Source: DASVWH01 sp036389715
Lineage (GTDB): Bacteria; Acidobacteriota; Blastocatellia; Pyrinomonadales; Pyrinomonadaceae
Direction of reading: 5' to 3'
Assembly (NCBI GenBank): GCA_036389715.1
Contig: DASVWH010000042.1
Location: 1 to 30,607, forward strand
DNA: 30,607 bases
Positions 13,998 to 22,479 of this stretch are shown here, one piece after another (within the stretch, counting starts at the first letter, position 1; every line of letters starts with the position of its first letter). Below the pieces are notes generated by a model. The model had not been told where the DNA came from. It searched no databases and was given only the letters and a program-made list of their open reading frames with translations. The translations under genes and the position numbers were made by a program.

Positions 13998-14408
13998 ATG
14001 AACAATGACCCGCTGGCGCGGCGTGCGCCCTACGACATCAACCCGCAGCGTTTTTCCGTCTCTCACCACATGGTGACGACCGCCTTCGAGCTGGCCGGAT
14101 TTCGCGTCGTCAGGAATCTAGGCATCGTGCGCGGCATCGTCGTCCGCTCGCGCAACATCTTCGTCAACATCGGCGCGGCTTTCCAGAGCATGGTCGGCGG
14201 CAATATCACTGCCTGGACGCGGCTCTGCGAGCAAACGCGCTCCGACGCTTTCGACATTCTGGTTCAGCACGCCACGGAACTAGGGGCCAACGCCATTATC
14301 GGCGCGCGCTACGACGCAACCGAGGTGACGGGCGGCGTGACGGAAGTCCTGGCCTACGGGACGGCCGTGATAGTCGAGCCGGTTGACGCCGCAGAGACCT
14401 ACCGCTGA
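13998..14408 (+). CDS. YbjQ/UPF0145 family protein
   Basis: 136 aa. Residues about 24-130 match the YbjQ (UPF0145) fold: VTTAFELAGFRVVRNLGIVRGIVVRSRN, then the central A-F-D-I-L-V-Q-H-A-T-E-L-G-A-N-A-I-I-G block and VTEVLAYGTAVIVE. The family forms pentameric beta-rich rings of unknown biochemical role; databases sometimes call it heavy-metal binding by fold similarity. There is a ~23-aa N-terminal extension. A purine-rich ribosome-binding site (GAGGATGAGG) precedes the ATG. The stop overlaps the next gene's start (TGATG), suggesting translational coupling. Confidence 0.85.
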   Translation: MNNDPLARRAPYDINPQRFSVSHHMVTTAFELAGFRVVRNLGIVRGIVVRSRNIFVNIGAAFQSMVGGNITAWTRLCEQTRSDAFDILVQHATELGANAIIGARYDATEVTGGVTEVLAYGTAVIVEPVDAAETYR

Positions 14409-14830
14409 TGAGCGCGGCCGAACTGACCGGGGCCCGGCAGCAGAGTATCCGCGAGGCCCTCGAAAAGGTTCCTTTCGCCGCCCTGCTCGGCATTAAAATC
14501 GGGAAGCTCGAACCCGGCGCGGCGACTCTCTACCTGGAAATACGCGACGAGCTGAAGCAGAATAACGGGCTGCTGCATGGCGGCGTGACGGCCTCGCTGG
14601 TAGATACGGCCGCCGCTTTTGCCATCCTGACGGTCCTTGAGCCTGGGCAAACCACGACCACCATTGACCTGACCATCCACTATCTGCGGCCGCTGACGGC
14701 GGGCCGCGCCAGCGCTACGGCGCGCGTCGTGCGCTCCGGGCGACGGCTCATAATCCTCACGATTGATGTTCTCGATAACGATGGAAACCTTGCAGCTACT
14801 GCGCTTACGAGCTTTATGAGGCTCGCCTGA
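14408..14830 (+). CDS. PaaI-type hotdog-fold thioesterase
   Basis: 140 aa, usual length. Hotdog-fold acyl-CoA thioesterase with the PaaI signature N-N-G-L-L-H-G-G-V-T-A-S-L-V-D-T-A-A (about residues 52-69, HGG plus catalytic Asp) and the T-I-D-L-T-I-H-Y-L-R-P strand typical of phenylacetyl-CoA-like or generic thioesterases. The substrate cannot be told from sequence; no phenylacetate genes are near. The ATG overlaps the stop of the YbjQ gene by one base. A GC-rich hairpin follows 2 bases after the stop, so this is probably the end of the small-gene run. Confidence 0.88.
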   Translation: MSAAELTGARQQSIREALEKVPFAALLGIKIGKLEPGAATLYLEIRDELKQNNGLLHGGVTASLVDTAAAFAILTVLEPGQTTTTIDLTIHYLRPLTAGRASATARVVRSGRRLIILTIDVLDNDGNLAATALTSFMRLA

Positions 14831-14832
14831 CC

Positions 14833-14864
14833 CGCCCCTCCCGGAAGGAGTCCCGGGAGGGGCG
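14833..14864. terminator. GC-rich hairpin after the thioesterase gene
   Basis: A perfect 12-bp stem (14833-14844 with 14853-14864) closes an 8-base loop, starting 2 bases after the stop codon. The next bases are AAAAGTTAC, so there is no U-tract on the transcript. Either an atypical terminator or a 3'-end-protecting stem. Confidence 0.65.
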
Positions 14865-15016
14865 AAAAGTTACAAAAATGTTGTGGACAAACAAGTTTAT
14901 CTATGCAAAAATGGGTTTTGTCCTCGCTGCTTAAGCCGCAGCACCGGCAGCATTTCTTTCTTTCTCAAGCTAAACGCAAGCGTTCTCCTGCTTGCACTCC
15001 GCGCCGCACTTTCCGC

Positions 15017-16738
15017 ATGCACTCTCTTTACCAAGCTCTACTCACACAGCACTCACGCCAGCTAATGCCTGTTCGCTGCGCCGAGCAGACCATCGCGCAG
15101 CTTCATCGCTATTTTGAAGACGTGGTGCTTGAGAACAACCTGGGAGCGCTGGTGATCGAGAGCCTGCCGCAGATGAGCAAACGCTCGCTGCGCGAGATGG
15201 CGCGTGTGCGTGAGATCGGGCGAGCCGCGCAGCGTGCCTTCTTCTTCGTTGCGCCGCAAGACGCCCTCAACAACATGTACGAGCAGGCGGATGATGAGCG
15301 AGAGGCTTCGCTGGCCGCGCCCGTCTTCCTCAAAGGCAAGGATAGCGAGGAGTATGAACGCTTCGTCGTGATCGCCGACGCGCGCTTCTCGGCCCTCTTG
15401 GCTTCCGTGCGAGACAAGGATGAGAACGACGCGGAGTCCGGCGGCGGCGACAAGGTAATCTGGACCTTCGAGCCCGACATCGTTTACACGGCGCTCGAAT
15501 ACCTGATGGCGCGCGTCACGGCCGAGGGACACGCACAGGCGCTCGATTTCGCCGCTGCCGTTCACACCTCCATGCCGAAGGCCACTTCGCTGCAACTGAC
15601 CGTCAGCGTGACGACGAAGCTGGCGCGGCTGCTGCAAGAACAGGCCGGGCGCGAAATCGCCATCAACCGTATCGCGACCGCCATCCGCAACTCGCTCGAA
15701 CTCGACAGCATCCTGCAAACGACGGTCAACGAAGTCGGGCGTGCGCTCAACGTCCAGCACTGTGCCCTGAGGGTCGAAGGCGAGCCGGGCCAGCAGCAGC
15801 TGACCAACTGCTATTTCCGCGACGGCCTCGGCACGGACAGGGCCGAAGAAGAGCAGCTTCAGGGCGACCTGGATGCTTACGCAGTGCGTCTCGCCGGGCG
15901 CTACAAGAGCTATGTGCTCGACGGGCGCGAAGAATCAGGCACGGGCGATCAAGGCATTCATCATCCGCTGGCCGCCGTCCCGCTCAGCTACCAGGACAGG
16001 TTCATGGGCCTGCTGATGGTGCGCTCCGACAACTCGACGCGCATCTGGCAGGAGAACGAAGTCCTGCTGCTCCGCACCGTGGCCGATCAGGTGACGGTCG
16101 CAGTCAATCACGCACGGCTGTTCTCACAGATGCAGCAACAGGCTTTGACAGACGGCCTGACGGGCTGCTTCAATCGCCGCTCCTTCGAGCTTCAGCTTGA
16201 ACGCGACCTCCACATGGCAACCAGAATGCGCCTGCCGCTCTCGCTGATTCTGCTTGACCTGGACAACTTCAAACGCGTCAACGACACGTTCGGGCATGAT
16301 GTCGGCGACATGGTGCTGCGAATGGTGGCCGAAGGATTGCGCGAAGAGCTGCGCGGCGTGGACACGGCCGCGCGTTACGGCGGCGAAGAGTTCGCGGTCA
16401 TTCTCCCGCAGGCCGGGATGGAAGGCGCGCTGATCGTGGCCGAGCGCCTGCGCAAGCGAATCGAACAGATGGAAGTGCCCGATGTCGGCCAGGTGACGGC
16501 GTCCTTCGGGATCGCCACCTTTCCCCTCCACGCATCTTCACGCAACACACTGGTCGTCGCAGCCGACCGCGCGCTCTACGACGCCAAGCGGACGGGCCGC
16601 AACCGCATCTGCATCACGCCCGACGAATGCCTCGCCGATACGGAGCACGAAGGCGCGCAACAGGCGGAAGCCGCCACACTCCTGGCGGAAGAAACGAGCG
16701 CGCGCCTGCCGCTCATCTCAGAGCCGCTCTCCGACTGA
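15017..16738 (+). CDS. GAF-GGDEF diguanylate cyclase with DICT-like N-terminal domain
   Basis: Makes cyclic di-GMP from two GTP; soluble. Using the ATG at 15017 the protein is 573 aa; the frame is open from 14903, but residues before 15017 look non-coding and neither site has a clear ribosome-binding site. N-terminal part about 1-190 (H-S-L-Y-Q-A-L-L ... FEDVVLENNLGALVIES) resembles the DICT sensory domain found with cyclases and kinases; this is tentative. A GAF domain lies at about 215-370, followed by a GGDEF domain at about 375-545. The active-site loop is G-G-E-E-F at 455-459, intact. An inhibitory-site RxxD (R446-G-V-D449) lies five residues before it, predicting feedback inhibition by product. 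The short Ala/Glu-rich tail has no recognised domain. Confidence 0.9.
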   Translation: MHSLYQALLTQHSRQLMPVRCAEQTIAQLHRYFEDVVLENNLGALVIESLPQMSKRSLREMARVREIGRAAQRAFFFVAPQDALNNMYEQADDEREASLAAPVFLKGKDSEEYERFVVIADARFSALLASVRDKDENDAESGGGDKVIWTFEPDIVYTALEYLMARVTAEGHAQALDFAAAVHTSMPKATSLQLTVSVTTKLARLLQEQAGREIAINRIATAIRNSLELDSILQTTVNEVGRALNVQHCALRVEGEPGQQQLTNCYFRDGLGTDRAEEEQLQGDLDAYAVRLAGRYKSYVLDGREESGTGDQGIHHPLAAVPLSYQDRFMGLLMVRSDNSTRIWQENEVLLLRTVADQVTVAVNHARLFSQMQQQALTDGLTGCFNRRSFELQLERDLHMATRMRLPLSLILLDLDNFKRVNDTFGHDVGDMVLRMVAEGLREELRGVDTAARYGGEEFAVILPQAGMEGALIVAERLRKRIEQMEVPDVGQVTASFGIATFPLHASSRNTLVVAADRALYDAKRTGRNRICITPDECLADTEHEGAQQAEAATLLAEETSARLPLISEPLSD

Positions 16739-16935
16739 CCTTCCCGGCGCTCGGGCTCCGGCACAATACTTTCCCCTTCATCTTCGTTTACAATCTAAAG
16801 CAACGCTGAAAAGCCCGCTTCCGGTCTGGCGTCCGGCGTAAAAATCGCGCATGATAGCGCTCTGGCTGTCAATTCGTGATTTGGCCCGGAGGCTGTCGCG
16901 CAAGCCGAAGGGGTTCGCTCAGTGCTGCTTTGCCT

Positions 16936-18678
16936 ATGGACGACTTAAGAAAATTCGCTCGTTATTTTCGCCCTTATAAAAAGTCTCTCGTCACGGGCAT
17001 CCTCTGTATCCTGGCTTCGGTGGTCGTCGGCCTGTTGATCCCGCTGATCGTCGGGCAGGCGGTGGACGATCTGCGCGCGGGCGTGACCTGGGAGAAGCTG
17101 ACGCGCTACAGCCTGACGACTCTCGGCGTCAGCATCGTCAGCGGGATTTTCCTCTTCCTCCAGCGGCGCATCCTGATCGGGATGTCGCGCCACATCGAGT
17201 ACGACCTGCGCAGGGATTTCTACGCCAACCTGGTGGACCAGCCGCTCTCGTTTTTCCAGGATCACCGGACGGGCGACCTGATGGCGCGCGCGACCAACGA
17301 CCTGGCGGCCGTGCGCCAGCTGGCCGGGCCGATGATTATGTACACGCTCCAGACGGTCTTCGTCGTGGCGTTCGTTCTGCCGCTGATGCTCAGAATCAGC
17401 GTCCGGCTGACGCTCCTGCTCTTCCTGACGATGCCGCTGGTTTCCTGGACGGTCAAGTATTTCGGCCAGCAGGTACACGTCCGCTTCGAGAAGATACAGG
17501 ACTTCTTCGCGCAGATTTCGGCGCGCGCGCAGGAGAACATCTCGGGCGTGCGCGTCGTTCGCGCCTACGCGCAGGAGGAGTCTGAAATAGCGGCCTTCGA
17601 TGCGCTCAACCGCGAATACGCGAGCCGCAATCTGAACCTGGTACGCATCTCGGCGGTGATGCGCCCGCTGATGCAGTTTTTAATCGGCGCGGGCTTTGCT
17701 CTGATTATCTGGTACGGCGGAACGCTCGCGGCGCGCGGCGAGATTACGGTCGGGCAGTTCACGGAATTCAATCTCTACCTGGCGCGGCTGATCTGGCCTT
17801 TGATCGCTCTCGGCTACGTCGTCAATCTCTACCAGCGCGGGACGGCGAGCCTCAAGCGGATGAACGCCATCTGGGCCACCAGCCCGACCATCGTGGACGA
17901 GCCGGGGGTCAGGCCACGGCCGCCGATTGCCGGGCGGATAGAGTTTCGCGGGCTGACGTTTGGCTACAACGCGGCCGAAGAGCCCGTCCTGCACGACATC
18001 AACCTGACGATAGAGGCAGGGCAGAACGTGGCCTTCGTCGGCCGCACCGGGAGCGGCAAATCCACGCTGGCGAACATCATCTCGCGTCTCCTGGAAGCGC
18101 CGCCGGGGACCGTCTTCGTTGACGGCGTCGCGGTCAGCGATTACCCGCTCGCACAGCTGCGCGCCGCAATCGGCTATGTTCCGCAGGAGACGTTCCTCTT
18201 CAGCGACACGCTGGCCGAGAACATCGCCTTCGGCGTCGAAAAGTCCGACCGCGCGGAGATCGAGTGGGCGGCGGAAGTGGCCGGGCTGACCGAAGACATA
18301 CGGACTTTTCCTGAAGGCTTCGAGACGATGGTCGGCGAGCGCGGCATCACGCTCTCCGGCGGCCAGAAGCAGCGGGCCGCGATTGCGCGCGCCGTCATGC
18401 GCCAGCCGAAGATTCTCATTCTGGACGATGCCCTCTCTTCCGTTGACACCTATACGGAGGAGAAGATTCTGGGGCAGCTGCGCGGCGTGATGCGCGACCG
18501 GACCAGCATCATCATCTCGCACCGCATCTCGACGGTCAGGGATGCGGACCTGATCTGCGTGCTCGACGAAGGACGGATCGTCGAACGCGGGACGCACGCG
18601 GAGCTGCTCGCGCTCGGCGGCGAGTATGCCGATCTTTACGAGCGACAACTGCTGGAGGAAGAGCTGGCGGCCAGTTGA
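16936..18678 (+). CDS. ABC half-exporter with degenerate catalytic site (subunit A)
   Basis: Type IV ABC exporter half: six-helix membrane domain at about residues 15-300 and a nucleotide-binding domain at about 335-570; 580 aa from the ATG at 16936 (the frame is open 20 codons further upstream, but MDDLRKFARYFRPYKK is the usual family N-terminus). Walker A is G369-RTGSGK375-ST, signature L473-S-G-G-Q477 is canonical. Walker B ends L-D497-D498, with Asp in place of the catalytic Glu. In heterodimeric exporters this Asp marks the subunit supplying the weak ATP site. Its partner is the half-transporter at 19200, which carries the reciprocal change. Substrate unknown (lipid, drug or peptide). 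Confidence 0.92.
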   Translation: MDDLRKFARYFRPYKKSLVTGILCILASVVVGLLIPLIVGQAVDDLRAGVTWEKLTRYSLTTLGVSIVSGIFLFLQRRILIGMSRHIEYDLRRDFYANLVDQPLSFFQDHRTGDLMARATNDLAAVRQLAGPMIMYTLQTVFVVAFVLPLMLRISVRLTLLLFLTMPLVSWTVKYFGQQVHVRFEKIQDFFAQISARAQENISGVRVVRAYAQEESEIAAFDALNREYASRNLNLVRISAVMRPLMQFLIGAGFALIIWYGGTLAARGEITVGQFTEFNLYLARLIWPLIALGYVVNLYQRGTASLKRMNAIWATSPTIVDEPGVRPRPPIAGRIEFRGLTFGYNAAEEPVLHDINLTIEAGQNVAFVGRTGSGKSTLANIISRLLEAPPGTVFVDGVAVSDYPLAQLRAAIGYVPQETFLFSDTLAENIAFGVEKSDRAEIEWAAEVAGLTEDIRTFPEGFETMVGERGITLSGGQKQRAAIARAVMRQPKILILDDALSSVDTYTEEKILGQLRGVMRDRTSIIISHRISTVRDADLICVLDEGRIVERGTHAELLALGGEYADLYERQLLEEELAAS

Positions 18679-18703
18679 GGCGCGCTGGCCCGAGGTGCTT
18701 CTG

Positions 18704-19177
18704 ATGAGCCTGGACTTAAATGGAGCGCGGCAGAACGAGGCGGCTGTGGACGCGGGCTATCGCGTGCCCGGCGTTATCTGGCTGGCAATTATGATGGGCG
18801 TGGTCGCTCTGTTTATAGTCACGCGGGTGGTTCAGCCGGAAGCGGCGGCGGCGGGCGATAACGCGATGCTGTTCTGGATTCTGCTGGCGCTCGGGCTCGT
18901 CACCCTCGGCGCATCCTTCGGCTTGAAGTATAGGCTGCTGGCGCAGTCGGTCGCGCAGCAGAAACCGGAGCTCGTGCGCAGCGCATACATCATGTCCTTT
19001 GCGCTTTGCGAAGCGACCGGCCTCTTCGGGCTGGCGGCGCATTTCATCACGGGCGTGCGCTACTACTATTTCTTCTTCGTCTTGAGCGGCTTCGGGATTC
19101 TGCTGCACAAGCCGCAGCGCGACGACCTGCTCGCGGCCTCCGGCGGGTCCAGGTTCGGTGCGCACGGCGAAGGGTAA
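18704..19177 (+). CDS. Small four-helix membrane protein between two ABC half-exporters
   Basis: 157 aa from the ATG at 18704, chosen for the GAGGTG ribosome-binding site 6 bases upstream. Hydrophobic segments at about residues 23-42, 55-73, 93-113 and 116-134; charged N- and C-termini. The stretch S-A-Y-I-M-S-F-A-L-C-E-A-T-G-L-F-G-L (about 93-110) has a membrane-embedded Glu and small residues and faintly recalls the second helix of ATP-synthase c-type proteolipids; I do not take that as homology. It lies 25 bp after one ABC gene and 22 bp before the other, so it is almost surely co-transcribed and may be an accessory subunit. Function unknown. Confidence 0.75.
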   Translation: MSLDLNGARQNEAAVDAGYRVPGVIWLAIMMGVVALFIVTRVVQPEAAAAGDNAMLFWILLALGLVTLGASFGLKYRLLAQSVAQQKPELVRSAYIMSFALCEATGLFGLAAHFITGVRYYYFFFVLSGFGILLHKPQRDDLLAASGGSRFGAHGEG

Positions 19178-19199
19178 ACATCCAAGGCACTGGTAAAGC

Positions 19200-21053
19200 A
19201 TGGCAACGGCAGCTAAACAATTTCACGAAGAAGAGGCCATCGGCAAGACTTACGACTGGCAGGTCTCGCGCAGGCTGATGCGCTATCTCAAGCCGTATGT
19301 GCGCGCGCTCATTCCGGCGCTCGTGCTGACGCTGGTCCTGAATCTATTGCGCATCCTGCAACCGAAGTTCACGCAGTATGCCATTGACTGGTACATCACG
19401 CCGGGCAACATCAGCGGCCTCAAATGGCTGGCGCTCCTTTTCCTGGCCGTCCTGCTCGTCACTTTCGCGCTCTCTTACATCCAGACGGTGCTGCTCGAAT
19501 CCGTCGGCCAGCGCGTCATGTACGATCTGCGCAGCGAGCTGTACAGGAAGCTGCAACGCCAGGAAGTGGCCTATTACGACCGCAATCCCGTCGGCCGCAT
19601 CATGACGCGTTTGACTTCGGACGTGGACGCGCTCAACGAGCTGTTCACGTCGGGCGTGATAGATGTGCTCGGCGACGTGGTGATGATCTTCGCGATTGTC
19701 GGGATGATGCTCTGGATGGACGTTCGGCTGACGCTCGTGACGCTTATCACGGTCCCGCTGCTGTCGCTGGCGACGAGCTGGTTTCGCAAGCACGCGCGGC
19801 GCGGCTACGACCGCGTCAGGACCAGGCTCGCGCGCATCAACTCCTTCTTGCAGGAGCACCTGTCGGGCGCGCAGACCGTCCAGATTTTCAACGCCGAAGA
19901 GAAATCCCGCGCGCAGTTTCACGACATCAACGACGATTATCGCAAGGCCAATATCGAGACCATCTTTTACTACGCGGTCTTCTTCCCGCTCGTAGACCTG
20001 ATCGGCGCCATCGGAGTCTCGCTGATTATCTGGTACGGCGGCTGGCGCGTGATGCACAACACGCCCGTCAACACGGTGCTCTCGCTGGGCGCGCTCGTCG
20101 CCTTCATACAATATTCGCAGCAGCTCTTTCAGCCCATCCGCGACATCTCGGACAAGTACAACGTGCTGCAAGCGGCCGTCGTCGCCTCGCATCGGCTCTT
20201 CAAGACGCTCGACCTGCCGGTGGCCATCAAGACGCCGGAAGCGCCGCAGAAGACCGGGCGCGCCGCGGGCCGTATCGAGTTCGACCATGTCTGGTTCGCC
20301 TACAAGGAAGACGATTGGGTGCTCAAGGACGTTTCCTTCACGGTCGAGCCGGGGCAATCCGTCGCGCTCGTCGGCCACACGGGTTCGGGCAAGACGACGA
20401 TCACGAATCTCCTGATGCGCTTCTACGACGTGCAGCGCGGGCGCATCCTGCTCGACGGCGTGGACGTGCGCGAGTGGGACTTACAATCGCTGCGCGAGAA
20501 TTTTGCCGTCGTCCTCCAGGATGTCTTTCTCTTTAGCGGAACGGTCGAGAGCAACATCCGGATGGGGCGTTCGAGCATCACGGACGAGCGAGTCGTCTGG
20601 GCCGCCGGAGAAGTTCACGCAGACCGCTTCATCCGGCGTCTGCACGAAGGCTACAAGACGGAGGTCAGGGAGCGCGGCGCTGGCCTCTCGGTCGGGCAGA
20701 AGCAGCTCATCTCGTTCGCGCGCGCGCTGGCGTTTGACCCGGCGCTGCTGATTCTGGACGAGGCCACCAGCTCGATTGACACAGAGACCGAGCAGCTCAT
20801 TCAACAGGCCATCGAGCGCGTCATGCGCCACCGCACCTCGCTCGTCGTCGCGCATCGCCTCTCGACGGTTCAGAGGGCCGACCGGATTATCGTCCTTCAT
20901 CACGGCGAGATTCGCGAGCAGGGCTCGCACCAGGAATTGCTGGCCGGGCGCGGCCTCTACTGGCGACTCTACAAGCTACAGTATGCCGACGGCGCGCGCG
21001 ACGAAGAGCAGCCGGACGCGCCCTTTAGCCCGCGCCTCCAATTCGGCGACTGA
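19200..21053 (+). CDS. ABC half-exporter with consensus catalytic Glu and altered signature (subunit B)
   Basis: 617 aa. N-terminal ~35 soluble residues, six-helix exporter domain at about 35-325, nucleotide-binding domain at about 360-595. Walker A G392-HTGSGK398-TT and Walker B L-D520-E521-A-T with the catalytic Glu are canonical, and the H-loop (VVAHRLST) is intact. The signature is L496-S-V-G-Q500 instead of LSGGQ. A canonical Glu combined with an altered signature is the mirror image of subunit A, so the two would form one consensus and one degenerate ATP site, as in TM287/288-type heterodimers. The C-terminal tail of about 20 residues is acidic. A bidirectional terminator follows. Confidence 0.92.
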   Translation: MATAAKQFHEEEAIGKTYDWQVSRRLMRYLKPYVRALIPALVLTLVLNLLRILQPKFTQYAIDWYITPGNISGLKWLALLFLAVLLVTFALSYIQTVLLESVGQRVMYDLRSELYRKLQRQEVAYYDRNPVGRIMTRLTSDVDALNELFTSGVIDVLGDVVMIFAIVGMMLWMDVRLTLVTLITVPLLSLATSWFRKHARRGYDRVRTRLARINSFLQEHLSGAQTVQIFNAEEKSRAQFHDINDDYRKANIETIFYYAVFFPLVDLIGAIGVSLIIWYGGWRVMHNTPVNTVLSLGALVAFIQYSQQLFQPIRDISDKYNVLQAAVVASHRLFKTLDLPVAIKTPEAPQKTGRAAGRIEFDHVWFAYKEDDWVLKDVSFTVEPGQSVALVGHTGSGKTTITNLLMRFYDVQRGRILLDGVDVREWDLQSLRENFAVVLQDVFLFSGTVESNIRMGRSSITDERVVWAAGEVHADRFIRRLHEGYKTEVRERGAGLSVGQKQLISFARALAFDPALLILDEATSSIDTETEQLIQQAIERVMRHRTSLVVAHRLSTVQRADRIIVLHHGEIREQGSHQELLAGRGLYWRLYKLQYADGARDEEQPDAPFSPRLQFGD

Positions 21054-21121
21054 AGCCAAAAGGGTGAGAGGGCGTAAGCGAACAAGGCAAAAGTGAAGCA
21101 GCGAAAGTGAAGGGGCAAAAA

Positions 21122-21155
21122 TGAAGGGGAAGAGCGTTTCTGCTCCTCCCCTTCA
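21122..21155. terminator. Bidirectional terminator between ABC exporter operon and ftsZ
   Basis: A 14-bp stem with one mismatch (21122-21135 with 21142-21155) closes a 6-base loop. On the plus strand it is followed by CTTTCGTCTTCTTT. On the minus strand it is followed by CATTTTTGCC. It can end transcripts from both convergent operons. A competing longer-range stem (21102-21115 with 21148-21161, perfect 14 bp) exists because the region consists of 14-base repeats (AAAGTGA plus AGGGGCA-type heptads). Confidence 0.8.
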
Positions 21156-21186
21156 CTTTCGTCTTCTTTACCTATGGCCGCCTGCG

Positions 21187-22341
21187 TCAGTCCGCCTTCT
21201 TGCGGATAAAGGTCGGCACGTCCAGATCGTCCGAGCGCGACGGGGCTGGCGGCTGGCGGTCGTCGCCGGGCCGCTGCGTGTAGCGCGGCGCAGTGGTCGC
21301 GGGCATCGTCCCGCTCGACATGGGCGAGCCAGCCTCAACCGACTCCTTGTCAAAGCCGGTGGCGATGACAGTGATCTTCATCTCGTCGCGCAGCGTTTCG
21401 TCAATCACCGCGCCGAAGATGATATTAGCGTCTTCGTCGGCCGCCTCGCGGATGATCGAAGAGGCTTCGTTGACTTCGTAGAGCGTCAAATCCGGCCCGC
21501 CAGTGATATTGATGAGGACGCCCTTCGCGCCCTGGATGGTGGCTTCTTCCAGGAGCGGCGAAGAGATGGCCTGCTGCGTCGCTTCGACCGCGCGGTGCTC
21601 GCCGCTGGCGCGCCCGGCGCCCATCAGCGCGAGCCCCATCCCGGCCATAATCGCCTTCACGTCGGCGAAGTCCAGGTTAATCAGCCCCGGCACGGTAATC
21701 AAATCCGAGATGCCCTGCACGGCCTGGCGCAGCACGTCGTCCGCGACCTTAAAGGAGTCGGCCAGCGAGACGCCGCGCTCGACCGTGTGCAGCAGCCTCT
21801 CGTTCGGGATGGTGATGACCGTGTCCACGCACTCGCGCAACTCGCGCAAGCCGAGGTCGGCCATCTGCATCCGGCGCTTGCCTTCAAAGTGAAAAGGCTT
21901 GGTCACGACGGCGACCGTCAGGGCGTTGAGTTCCGTCGCCAGGCTGGCGATGATCGGAGCCGCGCCCGTCCCGGTCCCGCCGCCGAGCCCCGTCGTCACG
22001 AAGACCATGTCGGCCCCTTCCAGGACTTCGATAATCTTCTCGGTGTCTTCGAGCGCGGCATCGCGGCCGATGTTCGGGTTCGCCCCCGCGCCCAGGCCCT
22101 TCGTCAGCCTCCCGCCGAGTTGAATCTTGATCGGAGCACGCGAGCGTTTAAGCGCCTGCAAGTCCGTGTTGGCGACGAGGAATTCAATCCCCTCGATGCC
22201 AGCCTCAATCATTCGATTGACGGCATTGCCGCCGCCGCCGCCCACGCCAATCACTTTAATGCGTGCGCCCGTGATCGGCGGATCATCATCTATGAAAATA
22301 TTAATGCCGTTGCCCGGTTGACGACCATCCGGTGTCATCAT
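21187..22341 (-). CDS. ftsZ: Cell division GTPase FtsZ
   Basis: Tubulin-like GTPase that forms the Z-ring. 384 aa, normal length. N-terminal G-box I-G-V-G-G-G-G-G-N-A at about 31-40, tubulin signature G-G-G-T-G-T-G at 120-126, T7 loop NLDFADVKAIM. The C-terminal variable linker is followed by the conserved terminal peptide DDLDVPTFIRKKAD, which binds FtsA and other partners. Tandem ATGs at 22341 and 22338; AGAGGA lies about 7 bases upstream of the first. Last gene of the dcw cluster; a 138-bp gap from ftsA could hold its own promoter. Confidence 0.98.
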   Translation of the reverse strand: MMTPDGRQPGNGINIFIDDDPPITGARIKVIGVGGGGGNAVNRMIEAGIEGIEFLVANTDLQALKRSRAPIKIQLGGRLTKGLGAGANPNIGRDAALEDTEKIIEVLEGADMVFVTTGLGGGTGTGAAPIIASLATELNALTVAVVTKPFHFEGKRRMQMADLGLRELRECVDTVITIPNERLLHTVERGVSLADSFKVADDVLRQAVQGISDLITVPGLINLDFADVKAIMAGMGLALMGAGRASGEHRAVEATQQAISSPLLEEATIQGAKGVLINITGGPDLTLYEVNEASSIIREAADEDANIIFGAVIDETLRDEMKITVIATGFDKESVEAGSPMSSGTMPATTAPRYTQRPGDDRQPPAPSRSDDLDVPTFIRKKAD

Positions 22342-22479
22342 TCGACTTCCTCTCTTTCGGCCGCCCTGCGGCGGGTCCGAAGCGCATAATGCGGTTATAT
22401 TGGGCTGTGCGCGCCGGGGGCTGCAATATATAGCGGACTACATCTTGTGCCGGCTGGCGCGGCAGCATACAACAACTTG

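Noticed and set aside
16766..16794. TACAAT at 16789-16794 as a -10 box for the ABC exporter operon
   Set aside because: The -10 is decent, but the matching -35 position has only ATACTT-like sequence; too weak to call.
18704..19177. ATP synthase c-subunit-like identity for the small membrane protein
   Set aside because: Four helices instead of two, no conserved polar loop motif, and ABC rather than ATP-synthase neighbours; only a faint resemblance in one helix.
19424..20536. Plus-strand 370-codon ORF in another frame of the second ABC gene
   Set aside because: Arg-rich out-of-frame shadow of the transporter; no domain features.
21121..22389. Plus-strand 422-codon ORF opposite ftsZ
   Set aside because: Antisense shadow; ftsZ is unmistakable on the minus strand.
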